Assembly (NCBI RefSeq): GCF_900116515.1
Contig: NZ_FPBA01000020.1
Location: 1-64,000 of the forward strand
Reading direction: 5' to 3'
Length of the DNA: 64,000 bases
DNA from: Geodermatophilus amargosae
GTDB taxonomy: Bacteria > Actinomycetota > Actinomycetes > Mycobacteriales > Geodermatophilaceae
The translations under genes were made by a program, and so were the position numbers. The notes under the pieces were generated by a model. It was not told the DNA's origin and did no database searches. It worked only from the letters and a program-made list of their open reading frames with translations. Positions 8,806-16,371 of this stretch are shown one piece after another (the first letter of the stretch is position 1; each line of letters starts with the position of its first letter).

Positions 8806-9045
8806 ATGGCCGAGGCCAGCAGCCCGGACATGCTCGTGCTGTGCGGCGGTGAGGTGTGGTTGCTATTCCGCGACCTGCCCGACCTGGCGGTGTGCATGGT
8901 CCTGCCCGACCCGGGCGACGGGGTGCTGCGGATCGTCGTCGACCCGTCCAAGCCCGACGCGATGGCACACGTCCTGCTCATGCTGGCCGAGAACTGCGAC
9001 GAGCCGATCACCATCGGCCAGCTGCCCCGGCCCCACCTGAACTGA
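8806..9045 (+). CDS. small element protein, leader-paired copy A
   Basis: 79 residues from the ATG at 8806 (MAEASSPDMLVLCGGEVWLL). The start is chosen because GGAGAAG lies 6 nt upstream. A 21-bp leader ending in this ATG recurs with one mismatch before the gene at 9625. The sequence alternates hydrophobic and acidic residues, with VLPDPGDGVLRIVVDPSKPD in the middle; no known domain or membrane segment. It is the first gene inside the left end of the prophage-like element, converging on the WhiB gene. Function unknown; possibly an accessory cargo gene expressed from the lysogen. Confidence 0.62.
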   Translation: MAEASSPDMLVLCGGEVWLLFRDLPDLAVCMVLPDPGDGVLRIVVDPSKPDAMAHVLLMLAENCDEPITIGQLPRPHLN

Positions 9046-9047
9046 GT

Positions 9048-9350
9048 TCAGGCGGCGTCGGGCCGGGCCAGCTGCAACCGCTCACGCGGCAATAGCCCGC
9101 CCCAGATGCCGCGTCGTTCGCCGGCGGCCACCGCGTAGGCCAGGCACGCGACCCGGGCCGGGCACATCCGGCAACCGGCCACAGCGTCCGCATACTCATC
9201 GCGGCTCTCACCACGGATGGGCCACCACTGCTCCGGATCGCCGATCGCACACGGCGCCGGCCCGGTCGCGGCGAGCACGTCGGCGAGCTCCGACCAGGCT
9301 GCCTGCGCCTGCGGAGGAATTGCAGTGTGCGAGGGACTTACATCGGCCAC
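9048..9350 (-). CDS. WhiB-family iron-sulfur regulator (element-encoded)
   Basis: 100 residues from the GTG at 9350, though an upstream TTG at 9506 in the same frame cannot be excluded. The family's four cysteines are present: C in APCAIGD, then CRMC, then CLAYA. The C-terminal turn GIWGG follows, then a short basic tail. The cysteines ligate a 4Fe-4S cluster, and the turn contacts the domain-4 region of sigma A. Actinophages carry WhiB proteins that compete with host WhiB2 and can hinder septation and superinfection. It sits at the far end of the element from the repressor. Confidence 0.85.
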   Translation of the reverse strand: MADVSPSHTAIPPQAQAAWSELADVLAATGPAPCAIGDPEQWWPIRGESRDEYADAVAGCRMCPARVACLAYAVAAGERRGIWGGLLPRERLQLARPDAA

Positions 9351-9624
9351 GGTGACCAGTCGACCATCGCAGGCGGAAAGGTGCCACTCCGCGAGGGCAA
9401 CGAGACTGTGCGTAATGGCCCGTGGGGTGCCGGGCTGCGACGTCCTAACCGCGATGAAGCCGCCCGCGTCGCCGCTCCCGGCCTTCCGACACCCCGATCG
9501 GGGCAACGAGGTTACCTGGTAGGACTTGCGATCAACGGAACCCGAGCGGACCGTTTGAACTGGCCCCGGCCGCCGCCCCCATCGCCGGCCGAGGCCATCC
9601 CGTTACGTCACGTGGAGAAGCCCC

Positions 9625-9846
9625 ATGACCGACGACGGCGTCGGCGAGGTTCGGAAGGTCACCGACCAACTCCTCATCCGGTCCGTGGCGGCCGGCCTGT
9701 TCGAGATGACGGGCGTGGATTCCACTGGCGTCCAGAGCTGGATCGTCGACGTGGCCGACCTCCAACGGCTCGTCGACCGGCTCGTCGAGAGCCTGCGCAG
9801 CGGGGACGCGCTCGATGGCCGGCTCGGCCTGGAAGACCAGCTGTAG
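9625..9846 (+). CDS. small element protein, leader-paired copy B
   Basis: 73 residues from the ATG at 9625, with GGAGAAG 6 nt upstream inside the leader shared with the gene at 8806. The chain (VTDQLLIRSVAAGLFEMT, then WIVDVADLQRLVDRLVESLR) is mostly amphipathic helix. It ends with TAG. Its sequence is not clearly like that of 8806-9045 beyond the leader, so what was copied appears to be the expression signal. No family recognised. Confidence 0.62.
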   Translation: MTDDGVGEVRKVTDQLLIRSVAAGLFEMTGVDSTGVQSWIVDVADLQRLVDRLVESLRSGDALDGRLGLEDQL

Positions 9847-9906
9847 CCCAAACGCTGCCCGACGTTGAGCCCCGCCGTCGTGGTGACCGGCGGGGCCTAA
9901 GTCGTG

Positions 9907-10497
9907 TCATGCCTTTGTGTAGTCGGTCAGATCCTCAATAGAGTGGAACTCAGCCTCGCTAATGAAGTGGCACCACGGAAGCTGGGTGTTGGGGAACCGG
10001 AGACGCTTAGCGCCAGCCCATGTGGCCAGCTCGATGTGTCCAAGTCGGCCGTTGTAGACCGTCTCGATAGCGGGCATCAGGTCGGTGTCAGAGGAGACGA
10101 CGATTGCGGCGTCGTACTCCTTACGCATAGCCATGGCGACTACGTCGACAGCCAGGGCGACATCGATGCCCTTCTCCTGGGCACGACTGATTGGCCAGTC
10201 GAACGGATACCGCAAGGGGCGTCGCACAACCGTCACCAAGCCACTGCGTTCCCAATCCGACGTCTGTCGATCGTTCGCCGCAGCGGCGCCGGGCTGATGG
10301 GCAGGCGCGGGGCGTCCGCGATAGATCCGTACACCCTCAAGCTGGGAGGGGTGCTTTCGGCGCCGAACGAGCAGTTGCGCTAACCGAAGCGGGTCAACAT
10401 GCCCCTGGGCGGGGTGGGCGTTGGGTGGGAAGAACTGGCGAAGCGCCCAACCATGGACGTTCTGGTAGTCGATGAAGACGATGACACGGTTCAGCAC
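9907..10497 (-). CDS. NYN-domain (LabA/DUF88-like) ribonuclease-type protein
   Basis: 196 residues. The first strand with its acidic residue is VIVFIDYQNVHG (residues 5-16). EKGIDVALAVDVVAMAM follows in the middle, then VVSSDTDLMPAIE. These are the PIN-like acidic blocks of NYN domains, which bind metal and in characterised members cut or process RNA. The protein is a single domain. A strong promoter and an intrinsic terminator lie upstream at 10525-10600, so expression may depend on read-through. In a prophage-like element it could be a defence or anti-phage nuclease; that is inference from location. Confidence 0.85.
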   Translation of the reverse strand: MLNRVIVFIDYQNVHGWALRQFFPPNAHPAQGHVDPLRLAQLLVRRRKHPSQLEGVRIYRGRPAPAHQPGAAAANDRQTSDWERSGLVTVVRRPLRYPFDWPISRAQEKGIDVALAVDVVAMAMRKEYDAAIVVSSDTDLMPAIETVYNGRLGHIELATWAGAKRLRFPNTQLPWCHFISEAEFHSIEDLTDYTKA

Positions 10498-10524
10498 CCG
10501 AGCCCCCCGACCGGCTCGCTAGCA

Positions 10525-10559
10525 AGAAAAATCCCCGCCAGTCCCGGAGGACGACGGGG
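10525..10559 (-). terminator. intrinsic terminator in the NYN leader
   Basis: On the minus strand CCCCG...GTCC/GGAC...CGGGG forms a hairpin (10533-10559) followed by ATTTTTCTT. It lies between the promoter at 10572-10600 and the NYN start at 10497, so it could act as an attenuator. Confidence 0.72.
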
Positions 10560-10571
10560 AGGAATGACCTC

Positions 10572-10600
10572 AATATAGCTACGGGGTTGACACGGGTCAA
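10572..10600 (-). promoter_or_regulatory. sigma-70-type promoter for the NYN gene
   Basis: Minus strand: TTGACC (10600-10595), 17 bp, TATATT (10577-10572). An AT-rich box in such GC-rich DNA stands out. Predicted start is near 10565, about 70 nt before the ATG. Confidence 0.7.
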
Positions 10601-10739
10601 GCCATGTCGGCGACGTCGCCCCCAGGGGGTGGCCCAGGCAGGGGGCCCGCCCACGGCGAGGGAGCGGGGGCCCTGTCGTTCGGCGCTGGTCGGGTCTCTG
10701 GCGGCCTGGAGGACGCTTATCCGGGCCCTGACGTTGTGG

Positions 10740-10962
10740 CAGCGCCCCCGGACCAACGGCGGGAAGGGACGGGGGCGCTGCGGTAGTGGTGGCGCGCTGG
10801 ACGGCTACAAACGGGGCCAAAGGTGACCCCTCGCACGACCCATGCTTTCCCGTACTCCGCCGCTGATCACACGCTTAGGACGGCGGCGGGTGAGTTTGAC
10901 GCACGCACCACGATGGTGCAGCGCCCTCCCGGCCGGGGCCTAGTTCGGCCAGGGGGGCGCTG
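10740..10962. terminator. two GC hairpins downstream of the capsid operon
   Basis: 10920-10962 pairs AGCGCCC with GGGCGCT around an inner CCCTGGCCG/CGGCCGGG stem, just past the stop at 10966. 10740-10780 pairs CAGCGCCCCC with GGGGGCGCTG. Neither has a T-tract. I see no gene between 10601 and 10965. Confidence 0.5.
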
Positions 10963-10965
10963 GTC

Positions 10966-11160
10966 TCAGAGGTGCCCGGCGTCGCCGATCCCGCCGTCGG
11001 CGGACGGGACTGCGGTCACGACCTCGCCGACCCGGCGGTCACCCTCGGTGGCCTCCGCGACGGCGCACTCGGCGGCGGCCTTGGACGACGCGGTGACGCG
11101 GTGGACGGTCTGGTGACCGTCCTCGCGCTGCGTCAAGACCTCGAACAGCTCGTCAGGCAT
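10966..11160 (-). CDS. small protein downstream of the capsid gene
   Basis: 64 residues from the ATG at 11160, with GAGAGGA 7 nt upstream, 36 bp after the capsid stop on the same strand. The sequence (LFEVLTQREDGHQTVHRVTA, then a helix rich in Ala and Glu) is acidic and soluble. The position suggests a head-related or decoration-type protein translated with the capsid, but no family can be named. Confidence 0.6.
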   Translation of the reverse strand: MPDELFEVLTQREDGHQTVHRVTASSKAAAECAVAEATEGDRRVGEVVTAVPSADGGIGDAGHL

Positions 11161-11196
11161 GGGGGAATCCTCTCAGCTCAGGGGGTCGGAATGCCG

Positions 11197-12603
11197 TCAC
11201 GCGGTGAGCACGCGGACGGCATCGGGGATGACGAGATCCCCGCCAGTGCGGAAGAACAAGATCATGCCGGACTGTCCGGTCGGACGACGCCCGGCCGGCC
11301 CGAACAGGTGCGGAACGATGCTGACCACCGACCCGAGACGATCCGCCACCACATAGGCGGCCTTCACGTCGCCGTACACCGCGATCCGGTTGGCCTGCCC
11401 GGCGGTGACGGTGCCGTCGATCTCAGACGTCTCGGTGAACGGCCGACCGGCCAGCGTGGCGCCGTCGAGCACGTCACCGTCACCGCCCTGGGCCTGCCGG
11501 ATGACGTCCAACAGGTCCTCGGAGAGCAGCCAGCGCGCGTTGGGGCGGAAGCGCACCGGAAGGGCGGCCTTGGTGCGGTAGAGGTCGCCGAGCGCGAACG
11601 TGTCGGCCCCGGCCGTGTTGACCGTCTTCCCGGCGGCGACGGCGGCCGTCACCAGCCCGCGAGGCTGCCCGACACCGGTGCCGTTGACGAACGCCTGCGC
11701 CTGCAACCGCTCGGCGGCGTCGGCCAGGAGCTTGCTCATCTCGCCGACGAAGTTGACCGCGTCGGCCGCGATCTCCCACGAGTAGGGGATGAACGAGTCG
11801 CCCCGGTGGGCGACCACCGACACATCGGCCAGCACGGGGCTGTCATCGTCGACCTCGCCGGCCTCGGGCCGCCAGTGCGCGGTGGTGCCTTCCGAGGTGA
11901 CCCCGGTCCAGCGGTCGGTCACGATCTGCTTGACGTTGAGCACCGACCGGAGGCCCCGGTTGGACGTCGAGTCCCCGACCATGATTACCGCCGGGTCGAG
12001 CTCCAGCGGCACCATGACATGCCCGGTGGCGTCGGCACCGATGGCCATAGCGCGCTGGAGGGACTGCACGGCGCCGAACGCCTGCCGCTCCGCATCCGTC
12101 CACTCATGGGACCCGAGCTGCGGGTTACGCGCGATCTTGCGGAACGCGCTGGAGTAGGCGGGGTCACCGGCGGTGCGGACGTACCTCGCGGCGGCGTCGC
12201 CGTCGTCACCGGAGATCAGGCCGGCGACGGCGTCCAGCATCCGGCGGTCCATGTGCTCGGCGCTGCGTTCGAGCTGGTCGAGCACGTCCAGGGCGCGGCC
12301 CCGGCCCTCGCCGACGACACCGTCGAGGCGGGCACGCCGACCGACGGCAGGGACGGCGTCGCGGGGCGAGCCGCCCTCCATGCGGAACTCGCCACCGCCA
12401 CCAGCCAGGGCACGGGACACCGACAGTGCCGTCCGGTCCTCGGCGTGCTCCAAGGCCAGACGCTCACCGTCCAGCCGGTCGAACTCCTCCCCCAGGGCCT
12501 CCAGCTCGGCGGCCTGCGGGGCAGTGAGGGACGGGTACTTGGCGAGCGCGGACGTGCGGCTGACGATTTCCTGCATGCGGGCGAGGATTTGCCTGCGATT
12601 CAT
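11197..12603 (-). CDS. HK97-fold major capsid protein
   Basis: 468 residues from ATG 12603, with GGAG 6 nt upstream. Residues 1-60 are a charged helical segment (MNRRQILARMQEIVSRTSAL...) like the delta/scaffold domain removed during head maturation. The rest has the HK97 order: RAMAIGADATGHVMVPLELD, then VAHRGDSFIPYSWEIAADAV at the long helix, then FVNGTGVGQPRGLV and a terminal IAVYGDVKAAYVVADR strand region. No separate protease gene is visible, though the capsid usually needs one for its delta domain. Operon order: small terminase, two small genes, capsid, small gene. With no portal or tail, particles would have to borrow these from a helper phage. Confidence 0.9.
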   Translation of the reverse strand: MNRRQILARMQEIVSRTSALAKYPSLTAPQAAELEALGEEFDRLDGERLALEHAEDRTALSVSRALAGGGGEFRMEGGSPRDAVPAVGRRARLDGVVGEGRGRALDVLDQLERSAEHMDRRMLDAVAGLISGDDGDAAARYVRTAGDPAYSSAFRKIARNPQLGSHEWTDAERQAFGAVQSLQRAMAIGADATGHVMVPLELDPAVIMVGDSTSNRGLRSVLNVKQIVTDRWTGVTSEGTTAHWRPEAGEVDDDSPVLADVSVVAHRGDSFIPYSWEIAADAVNFVGEMSKLLADAAERLQAQAFVNGTGVGQPRGLVTAAVAAGKTVNTAGADTFALGDLYRTKAALPVRFRPNARWLLSEDLLDVIRQAQGGDGDVLDGATLAGRPFTETSEIDGTVTAGQANRIAVYGDVKAAYVVADRLGSVVSIVPHLFGPAGRRPTGQSGMILFFRTGGDLVIPDAVRVLTA

Positions 12604-12741
12604 GGTCACTCCAGGGCATGGCAAGGGGGTCAAGGTGATGACCTCCGCTTGGCCGATCCCTGGATCGGCGGGCCCTGGCCCACGCTGCGGCGGTGAGGCG
12701 CGCATAGTGCCCGACGGGGCGGCTCTGCGTCGCAATCCACA

Positions 12742-13050
12742 TCATAGCGGCGGCGGTGACAGTTCCCGGAGATCGCTCTCCAGCCACGCCGCCGCGGCGA
12801 CCGCGGACCCGTGCTGCCGGATGGCGCCCTCCGCGGCCAACCGCAGCAACTCGCCGACCATCGCGGCCACCGGGTCGAAGCGTTTCTGGTCGGCAGCCCA
12901 CCCCAACGGATCGGTGTCGAAGCTCCGCGCCGTCGGAAGCACCCCGGCCAGCATCGCCTCCATGGCCGCGTGGTCGCCGCGGAGCCCCGCCACGAGCAAC
13001 GCGACGGCCCGCCGACGGTCATCGGTCAGGCCACCACCCGCGGCGCTCAC
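12742..13050 (-). CDS. small phage-type protein
   Basis: 102 residues from a GTG at 13050 that overlaps the previous stop (GTGA), so the two are coupled. The chain is helical: LTDDRRRAVALLVAGLRGDH, then AAMVGELLRLAAEGAIRQHG, ending in a basic-poor tail. No Cys motif or membrane segment. It lies between the small terminase pair and the capsid, where phiRv-type elements keep short genes of unknown role. Confidence 0.6.
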   Translation of the reverse strand: MSAAGGGLTDDRRRAVALLVAGLRGDHAAMEAMLAGVLPTARSFDTDPLGWAADQKRFDPVAAMVGELLRLAAEGAIRQHGSAVAAAAWLESDLRELSPPPL

Positions 13051-13328
13051 GACCGGCCCCCGCCGTCGTCGTCGGACTCCGGGAAGAGCGCCCGCCAAAC
13101 AGTCTCCGTATCGACCTGCGGGCGGGCGTTCAGCCACCGCCGGACCGAACGCGCCCACCGACACCACCCGTACACAAAGGCGCGCTCCGCCGGGGTCCAC
13201 TCCGCGGCGCTGTCCGGCGCCGGCTCCCGCGCCTGCGGATCATCGGCCCACTGCCGCACCCGGAACACGCGGAGCGACACGGGCAGCGCCGCCAACGGGT
13301 CCTCGCCGGGGACGGTCACGCCGGCCAC
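13047..13328 (-). CDS. small phage-type protein
   Basis: 93 residues from a GTG at 13328. The start lies 13 bp inside the end of the small-terminase gene, and the stop forms GTGA with the next start, so translation is coupled on both sides. A Trp-rich central stretch (AERAFVYGWCRWARSVRRWL) precedes DTETVWRALFPESDDDGG. The acidic C-terminus may mimic DNA or bind a basic partner. No family recognised. Confidence 0.6.
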   Translation of the reverse strand: MAGVTVPGEDPLAALPVSLRVFRVRQWADDPQAREPAPDSAAEWTPAERAFVYGWCRWARSVRRWLNARPQVDTETVWRALFPESDDDGGGRS

Positions 13329-13678
13329 CCCCCGCGGGGCCGGTCACCGTGGATCGCGCGCAGCTGCGCCAGCTTCCCGCCCTGCGCGGGCGGCGGCACG
13401 GGTGCGTCCAGCGGCGCGAGCTGGTCGAGCAGGCGCGCCAACAGGGTCCGTTGCCGGGCGGCCTCCGCGTGGCACAAGCGACGCTCAGAAGTGGACACCT
13501 CGGGATCGTCGGCCACCGACGCCAACCAGTCGGCGGCGTCGGCCGTGTGGCTCGCCTCGGTCAAGAGGGGGAGCTGGTGCCGCTCCAGGGTCCGCTCCGC
13601 GAGCACGTCTCGCCACAGGCGACGTCCAGCGGTCCCCAGACCGGACGGAGGGGGCGGTTTTCGGGTCTTACCAGGCAT
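13316..13678 (-). CDS. P27-like small terminase subunit
   Basis: 120 residues from ATG 13678, with GGAG 8 nt upstream. The start PSGLGTAGRRLWRDVLAE followed by HQLPLLTEASHTADAADWLA matches the P27 family of small terminases: a helix with GxxGRxLW, then a long helix with LLxEA..TAD. These proteins recognise the packaging site and activate the large ATPase. No large terminase is present in the window, so packaging would need one from elsewhere. A perfect 29-bp palindrome lies 145 bp upstream. Confidence 0.72.
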   Translation of the reverse strand: MPGKTRKPPPPSGLGTAGRRLWRDVLAERTLERHQLPLLTEASHTADAADWLASVADDPEVSTSERRLCHAEAARQRTLLARLLDQLAPLDAPVPPPAQGGKLAQLRAIHGDRPRGGWPA

Positions 13679-13821
13679 TTCTCACACTCCGTAACGTGAT
13701 CGTTCTCAGCGGGCTTGCTCAGGGGCAACGGGGGGATCTCCGGGAACCGGCGGCCCGGTGATCCTGGCGGCGGTCACGCGCCCCCCCCGCCCCGTGATTC
13801 CGCAGGTCAGGGGGCCGGGCG

Positions 13822-13850
13822 GAAAGAGGAAGGTGACACCTTCCTCTTTC
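13822..13850. repeat. perfect 29-bp palindrome
   Basis: Fourteen bases GAAAGAGGAAGGTG, one central A, then the exact reverse complement. It ends on the stop codon of the zinc-ribbon frame and lies 145-170 bp before the small-terminase gene. It has no T-tract. The purine/pyrimidine skew of its arms contrasts with the surrounding GC. Candidate terminator or protein-binding site. Confidence 0.8.
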
Positions 13851-14271
13851 AGACGTAGGTCCACTTGCCGCCGCTGCCTGGCTGGTCGTGACTCCCCTGC
13901 CGGCTGCGTCGTGCCTCCCTGGCCTCTGCCTGGGCTCGCTTGCGCACCTGCCGGGTGGTGAGGGTGGCCTTGCATCGGTCGCACCGTGCGTCGGCCTTCG
14001 GGCGGCGGCGCGGGATGCCGGCATGGCAGTCCGGGCAGTGAAACCGGCTCGGTGGGTCGGTGTGCGGCGGGTGTTCGGGCTCGGTCCAGGGCTCGGGATT
14101 GGCCCAGGGTTCGGGCTCGGGTGGCGGTGGTGGTGCGGCGGGTGTTCGGGCCAGTGCGGTACGCCGGTCCCGTCGTGCCCGTGCGTCCGTGGTGGTGACT
14201 GTGGGTGTGGTGGGTTCGTCGGTGGTGTCGCGTCGGTTGGGCAGCGCGGGTCGCGGTGGCGAGTCGTGTCG
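13849..14271 (-). pseudogene. zinc-ribbon extension without its own start
   Basis: Directly after the TGA that ends the gene at 14272-15033, the same frame stays open for 140 codons. After a Pro/Glu-rich linker it encodes FHCPDC, 14 residues, CDRCK, a CX2CX14CX2C zinc ribbon, then a basic helix (TTRQVRKRAQAEAREARRSR). No ATG, GTG or TTG lies before the ribbon. Either the TGA is read through, or a nonsense change split one gene, or the ribbon is lost. A GTG at 14275 opens a different frame and gives no recognisable protein. Confidence 0.55.
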
Positions 14272-15033
14272 TCACGCGTTCGTCCTCGTGCGTGTCGTCG
14301 TGGTCGTGAGTGCGTTGGCTGCTGCGCCGATGGCTGCGGCGACGAGCAGTGCGCGTCGCTCGTCGTCGTCGTGGTCCGCCGTGGTCGGCATGAGCAGGCG
14401 CAACGGCAGCAACGCGAGGACGGTCACGGACAGGGCGTCGGTGACCGGGCGGTCTATCCATCCGCGGGTGTGTAGCTGGTGGACCGCGTCGGCTACCTGA
14501 TCCGCGGTCGACTGCGTGTGCTCACAGAGTGTTGCGTGCAACGGAATGCGCGGGACGTGCGCACCGGCAGGCGCGTCGGTGCTGGTGGTGGAGAGGGCGG
14601 CGAGGGCCCGGCCGGTGCGGGTCACGTGGGCTGGTAGCCCGGCGGCGGTGAGGGCGGCGAACCAGCGGGCGGCGGTCGGGGCTGGGGTGTCGGGGGTCAT
14701 GGGGGGTTGGTGCTCCTCGGGTGGGGTGGTGGTGTCGGGCTGAGTGGGGGTGCCTGCCTGCTGTGCGGGGGTGGGGTGCCTGCCTGTTGGTGGGGGGTAG
14801 GGGCTCCTGTCGGGAGGGCGGTGGGGGGCGCGCGAGGCGGGGGCAAGATCACCAGCCCGCCGGTGCGTCGCGTATCCCCCCGCTGCCGCCATGTCACGTG
14901 GCACGTGTCCCGCTACGGGGCGGGGGTCCATACGCGAGGGGGAGGGGGTGTCCTCGCGGCGAGGGGGGTGGGGCGTGCACCAGGTGCAGCCGGTGCCGTG
15001 GCAGGCGGAGCAGGTGTCCCAGGGGTGGGCCAT
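14272..15033 (-). CDS. element protein with CxxC motif and Pro-rich linker
   Basis: 253 residues from the ATG at 15033, with AGGAG 7 nt upstream and 15 bp after the ATPase stop. The N-terminus has CSACHGTGCTWC, like a DnaJ-type zinc knuckle. Residues 25-110 are a Pro/Thr-rich linker. The C-terminal part (AARWFAALTAAGLPAHVTRT, then DQVADAVHQLHTRGWIDRPV and a hydrophobic VTVLALLPLRLL) looks like a small helical domain. Translation may restart at the internal ATG at 14700. The TGA stop is followed in frame by a zinc ribbon. Role unknown; the place after the helicase genes suggests DNA handling. Confidence 0.55.
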   Translation of the reverse strand: MAHPWDTCSACHGTGCTWCTPHPPRREDTPSPSRMDPRPVAGHVPRDMAAAGGYATHRRAGDLAPASRAPHRPPDRSPYPPPTGRHPTPAQQAGTPTQPDTTTPPEEHQPPMTPDTPAPTAARWFAALTAAGLPAHVTRTGRALAALSTTSTDAPAGAHVPRIPLHATLCEHTQSTADQVADAVHQLHTRGWIDRPVTDALSVTVLALLPLRLLMPTTADHDDDERRALLVAAAIGAAANALTTTTTRTRTNA

Positions 15034-15048
15034 CAGGTCTCCTCGAAG

Positions 15049-16371
15049 TCAGAGGCGGGCGGGGGCGGCGTGCTTGGCGGCGATGCACAGGGCGCACTTG
15101 CCGGTTGTCGTCATCACCGACGCCGGGTGGCCGCAGTCGGGCGAGGTGTCCTCGACGAGGCGGAGCTGCCCGCGGGCGTGACCGTCTTGGTCCGCAGTCG
15201 GCTCAGTCGGGCCACTCCCTGAGGGTTGGCCCAACTGAGCCGACTGTGCAGGCGGGTCGGGATAAATGCCCGGGTCAACCCCAGTTGGGCCACGCCCTCC
15301 AGTTGGGCCACCCTGTACGTATTGGGTCGAGGGTGGCCCGACTGGCAGGCTCCAGGTGGCGACGGCCGGATAGCCGTATCGCTCGGAGACGACTCCGGCC
15401 CGGGCAGCGGCGCGCTTGAGGGTGCGCTCGCTGAACCGCTCGGCGGCGGCGGCCTTCATCACGTCCTTGCGCGGCGCCTGCCCCCCGTTGGCCTTGAGGT
15501 AGCCGGTGAGCCAGTCGACGGCCTCGTCGCGTTCGGTGCGGGTTTCGTCGTCGGCGGCGTCCCGCAACAGGGTGGCCGCGGTGTGGTCGACCGGCCCGTC
15601 CTCCCACTGGACGCGAGCGCAGCCGTTGGTCGGGTCGTCGACGAGGCGGTACGCCAGGGACGGCGGCTCGGCAGTGAGATTGGACTTCGTAACCGCGAAG
15701 ATGCGGCGATCCGCGTCCTCGGGGTCGCGGGCGACGAGGTAGGCGGCGCGGGCAGCACCGACGATGCCGATGCTGCCGCCGCCGCGGTACAGAGCGTTGC
15801 TGCCGCTGGCCTTGTTGAGGTGGCGGACCAAGACGACGGTGGCGCCGGTGCGCTCGGCCATAGCGGCCAGCTGGTGCAGGACGCCGCGCACGTCCTGGTC
15901 CCGATGGGAGTCAACCTTGCCGCTGAGGTAGGCCATGAGGACGTCGACCACAACCAGCTTGATGTTCTTCTCGGTGACAACCCTCTCGATGACTGCGAGG
16001 TCCCGGGGCAGCGATGGGGGCACCTGCCGGGGAGCGCCGTCCTCATCGAAGACGACCACCTCCGTGAGGGCATGAACACGGGCGAGATCGGCGCCGGCCG
16101 CGGTCAGCCTGGGCACGATCGTGTCGGCCAGGCCGTCCTCGGCGGAGAGCAGGAGGACGCCTGCGGGGTCACCGCCGGGGGCTCCGTCGGGCCAGTCCTT
16201 GCCGGCGGAAACCCGAGCGCCCAGGTCGAGGGTGAGGGTCGACTTGCCCGTGGCCGGGTCGCCATCGAAGACGACGACCTTGCCCCGGGGGAGCCGGTTC
16301 AGCCACAGCCAAGCGACGCGCTCGGCGGTGACCTCGGCGAGGGTCGTGACGGTGCTGTCAGGCGCGCTCAC
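15049..16371 (-). CDS. RecA-fold ATPase (RepA/AAA_25-like helicase)
   Basis: 440 residues. Walker A is FDGDPATGKSTLTLDL (about residues 34-49). Walker B is KLVVVDVLMAYLSG, with a further motif VVLVRHLNKASG. This is the core of RepA-like hexameric helicases. The C-terminus has a winged-helix-like stretch, a Pro/Gly linker and a final Cys set (CGH, then CALC). The GTG start at 16371 overlaps the stop of the DnaB-N-like gene (GTGA), so the two subunits are made together. Likely the element's replication helicase. It stands where phiRv-type elements carry a primase/helicase gene. Confidence 0.85.
   Translation of the reverse strand: MSAPDSTVTTLAEVTAERVAWLWLNRLPRGKVVVFDGDPATGKSTLTLDLGARVSAGKDWPDGAPGGDPAGVLLLSAEDGLADTIVPRLTAAGADLARVHALTEVVVFDEDGAPRQVPPSLPRDLAVIERVVTEKNIKLVVVDVLMAYLSGKVDSHRDQDVRGVLHQLAAMAERTGATVVLVRHLNKASGSNALYRGGGSIGIVGAARAAYLVARDPEDADRRIFAVTKSNLTAEPPSLAYRLVDDPTNGCARVQWEDGPVDHTAATLLRDAADDETRTERDEAVDWLTGYLKANGGQAPRKDVMKAAAAERFSERTLKRAAARAGVVSERYGYPAVATWSLPVGPPSTQYVQGGPTGGRGPTGVDPGIYPDPPAQSAQLGQPSGSGPTEPTADQDGHARGQLRLVEDTSPDCGHPASVMTTTGKCALCIAAKHAAPARL

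Noticed and set aside
14272-14274. Selenocysteine at the TGA of the element protein
   Set aside because: No Sec-type motif or Cys alignment around it and no hairpin seen; read-through or nonsense change is more economical.
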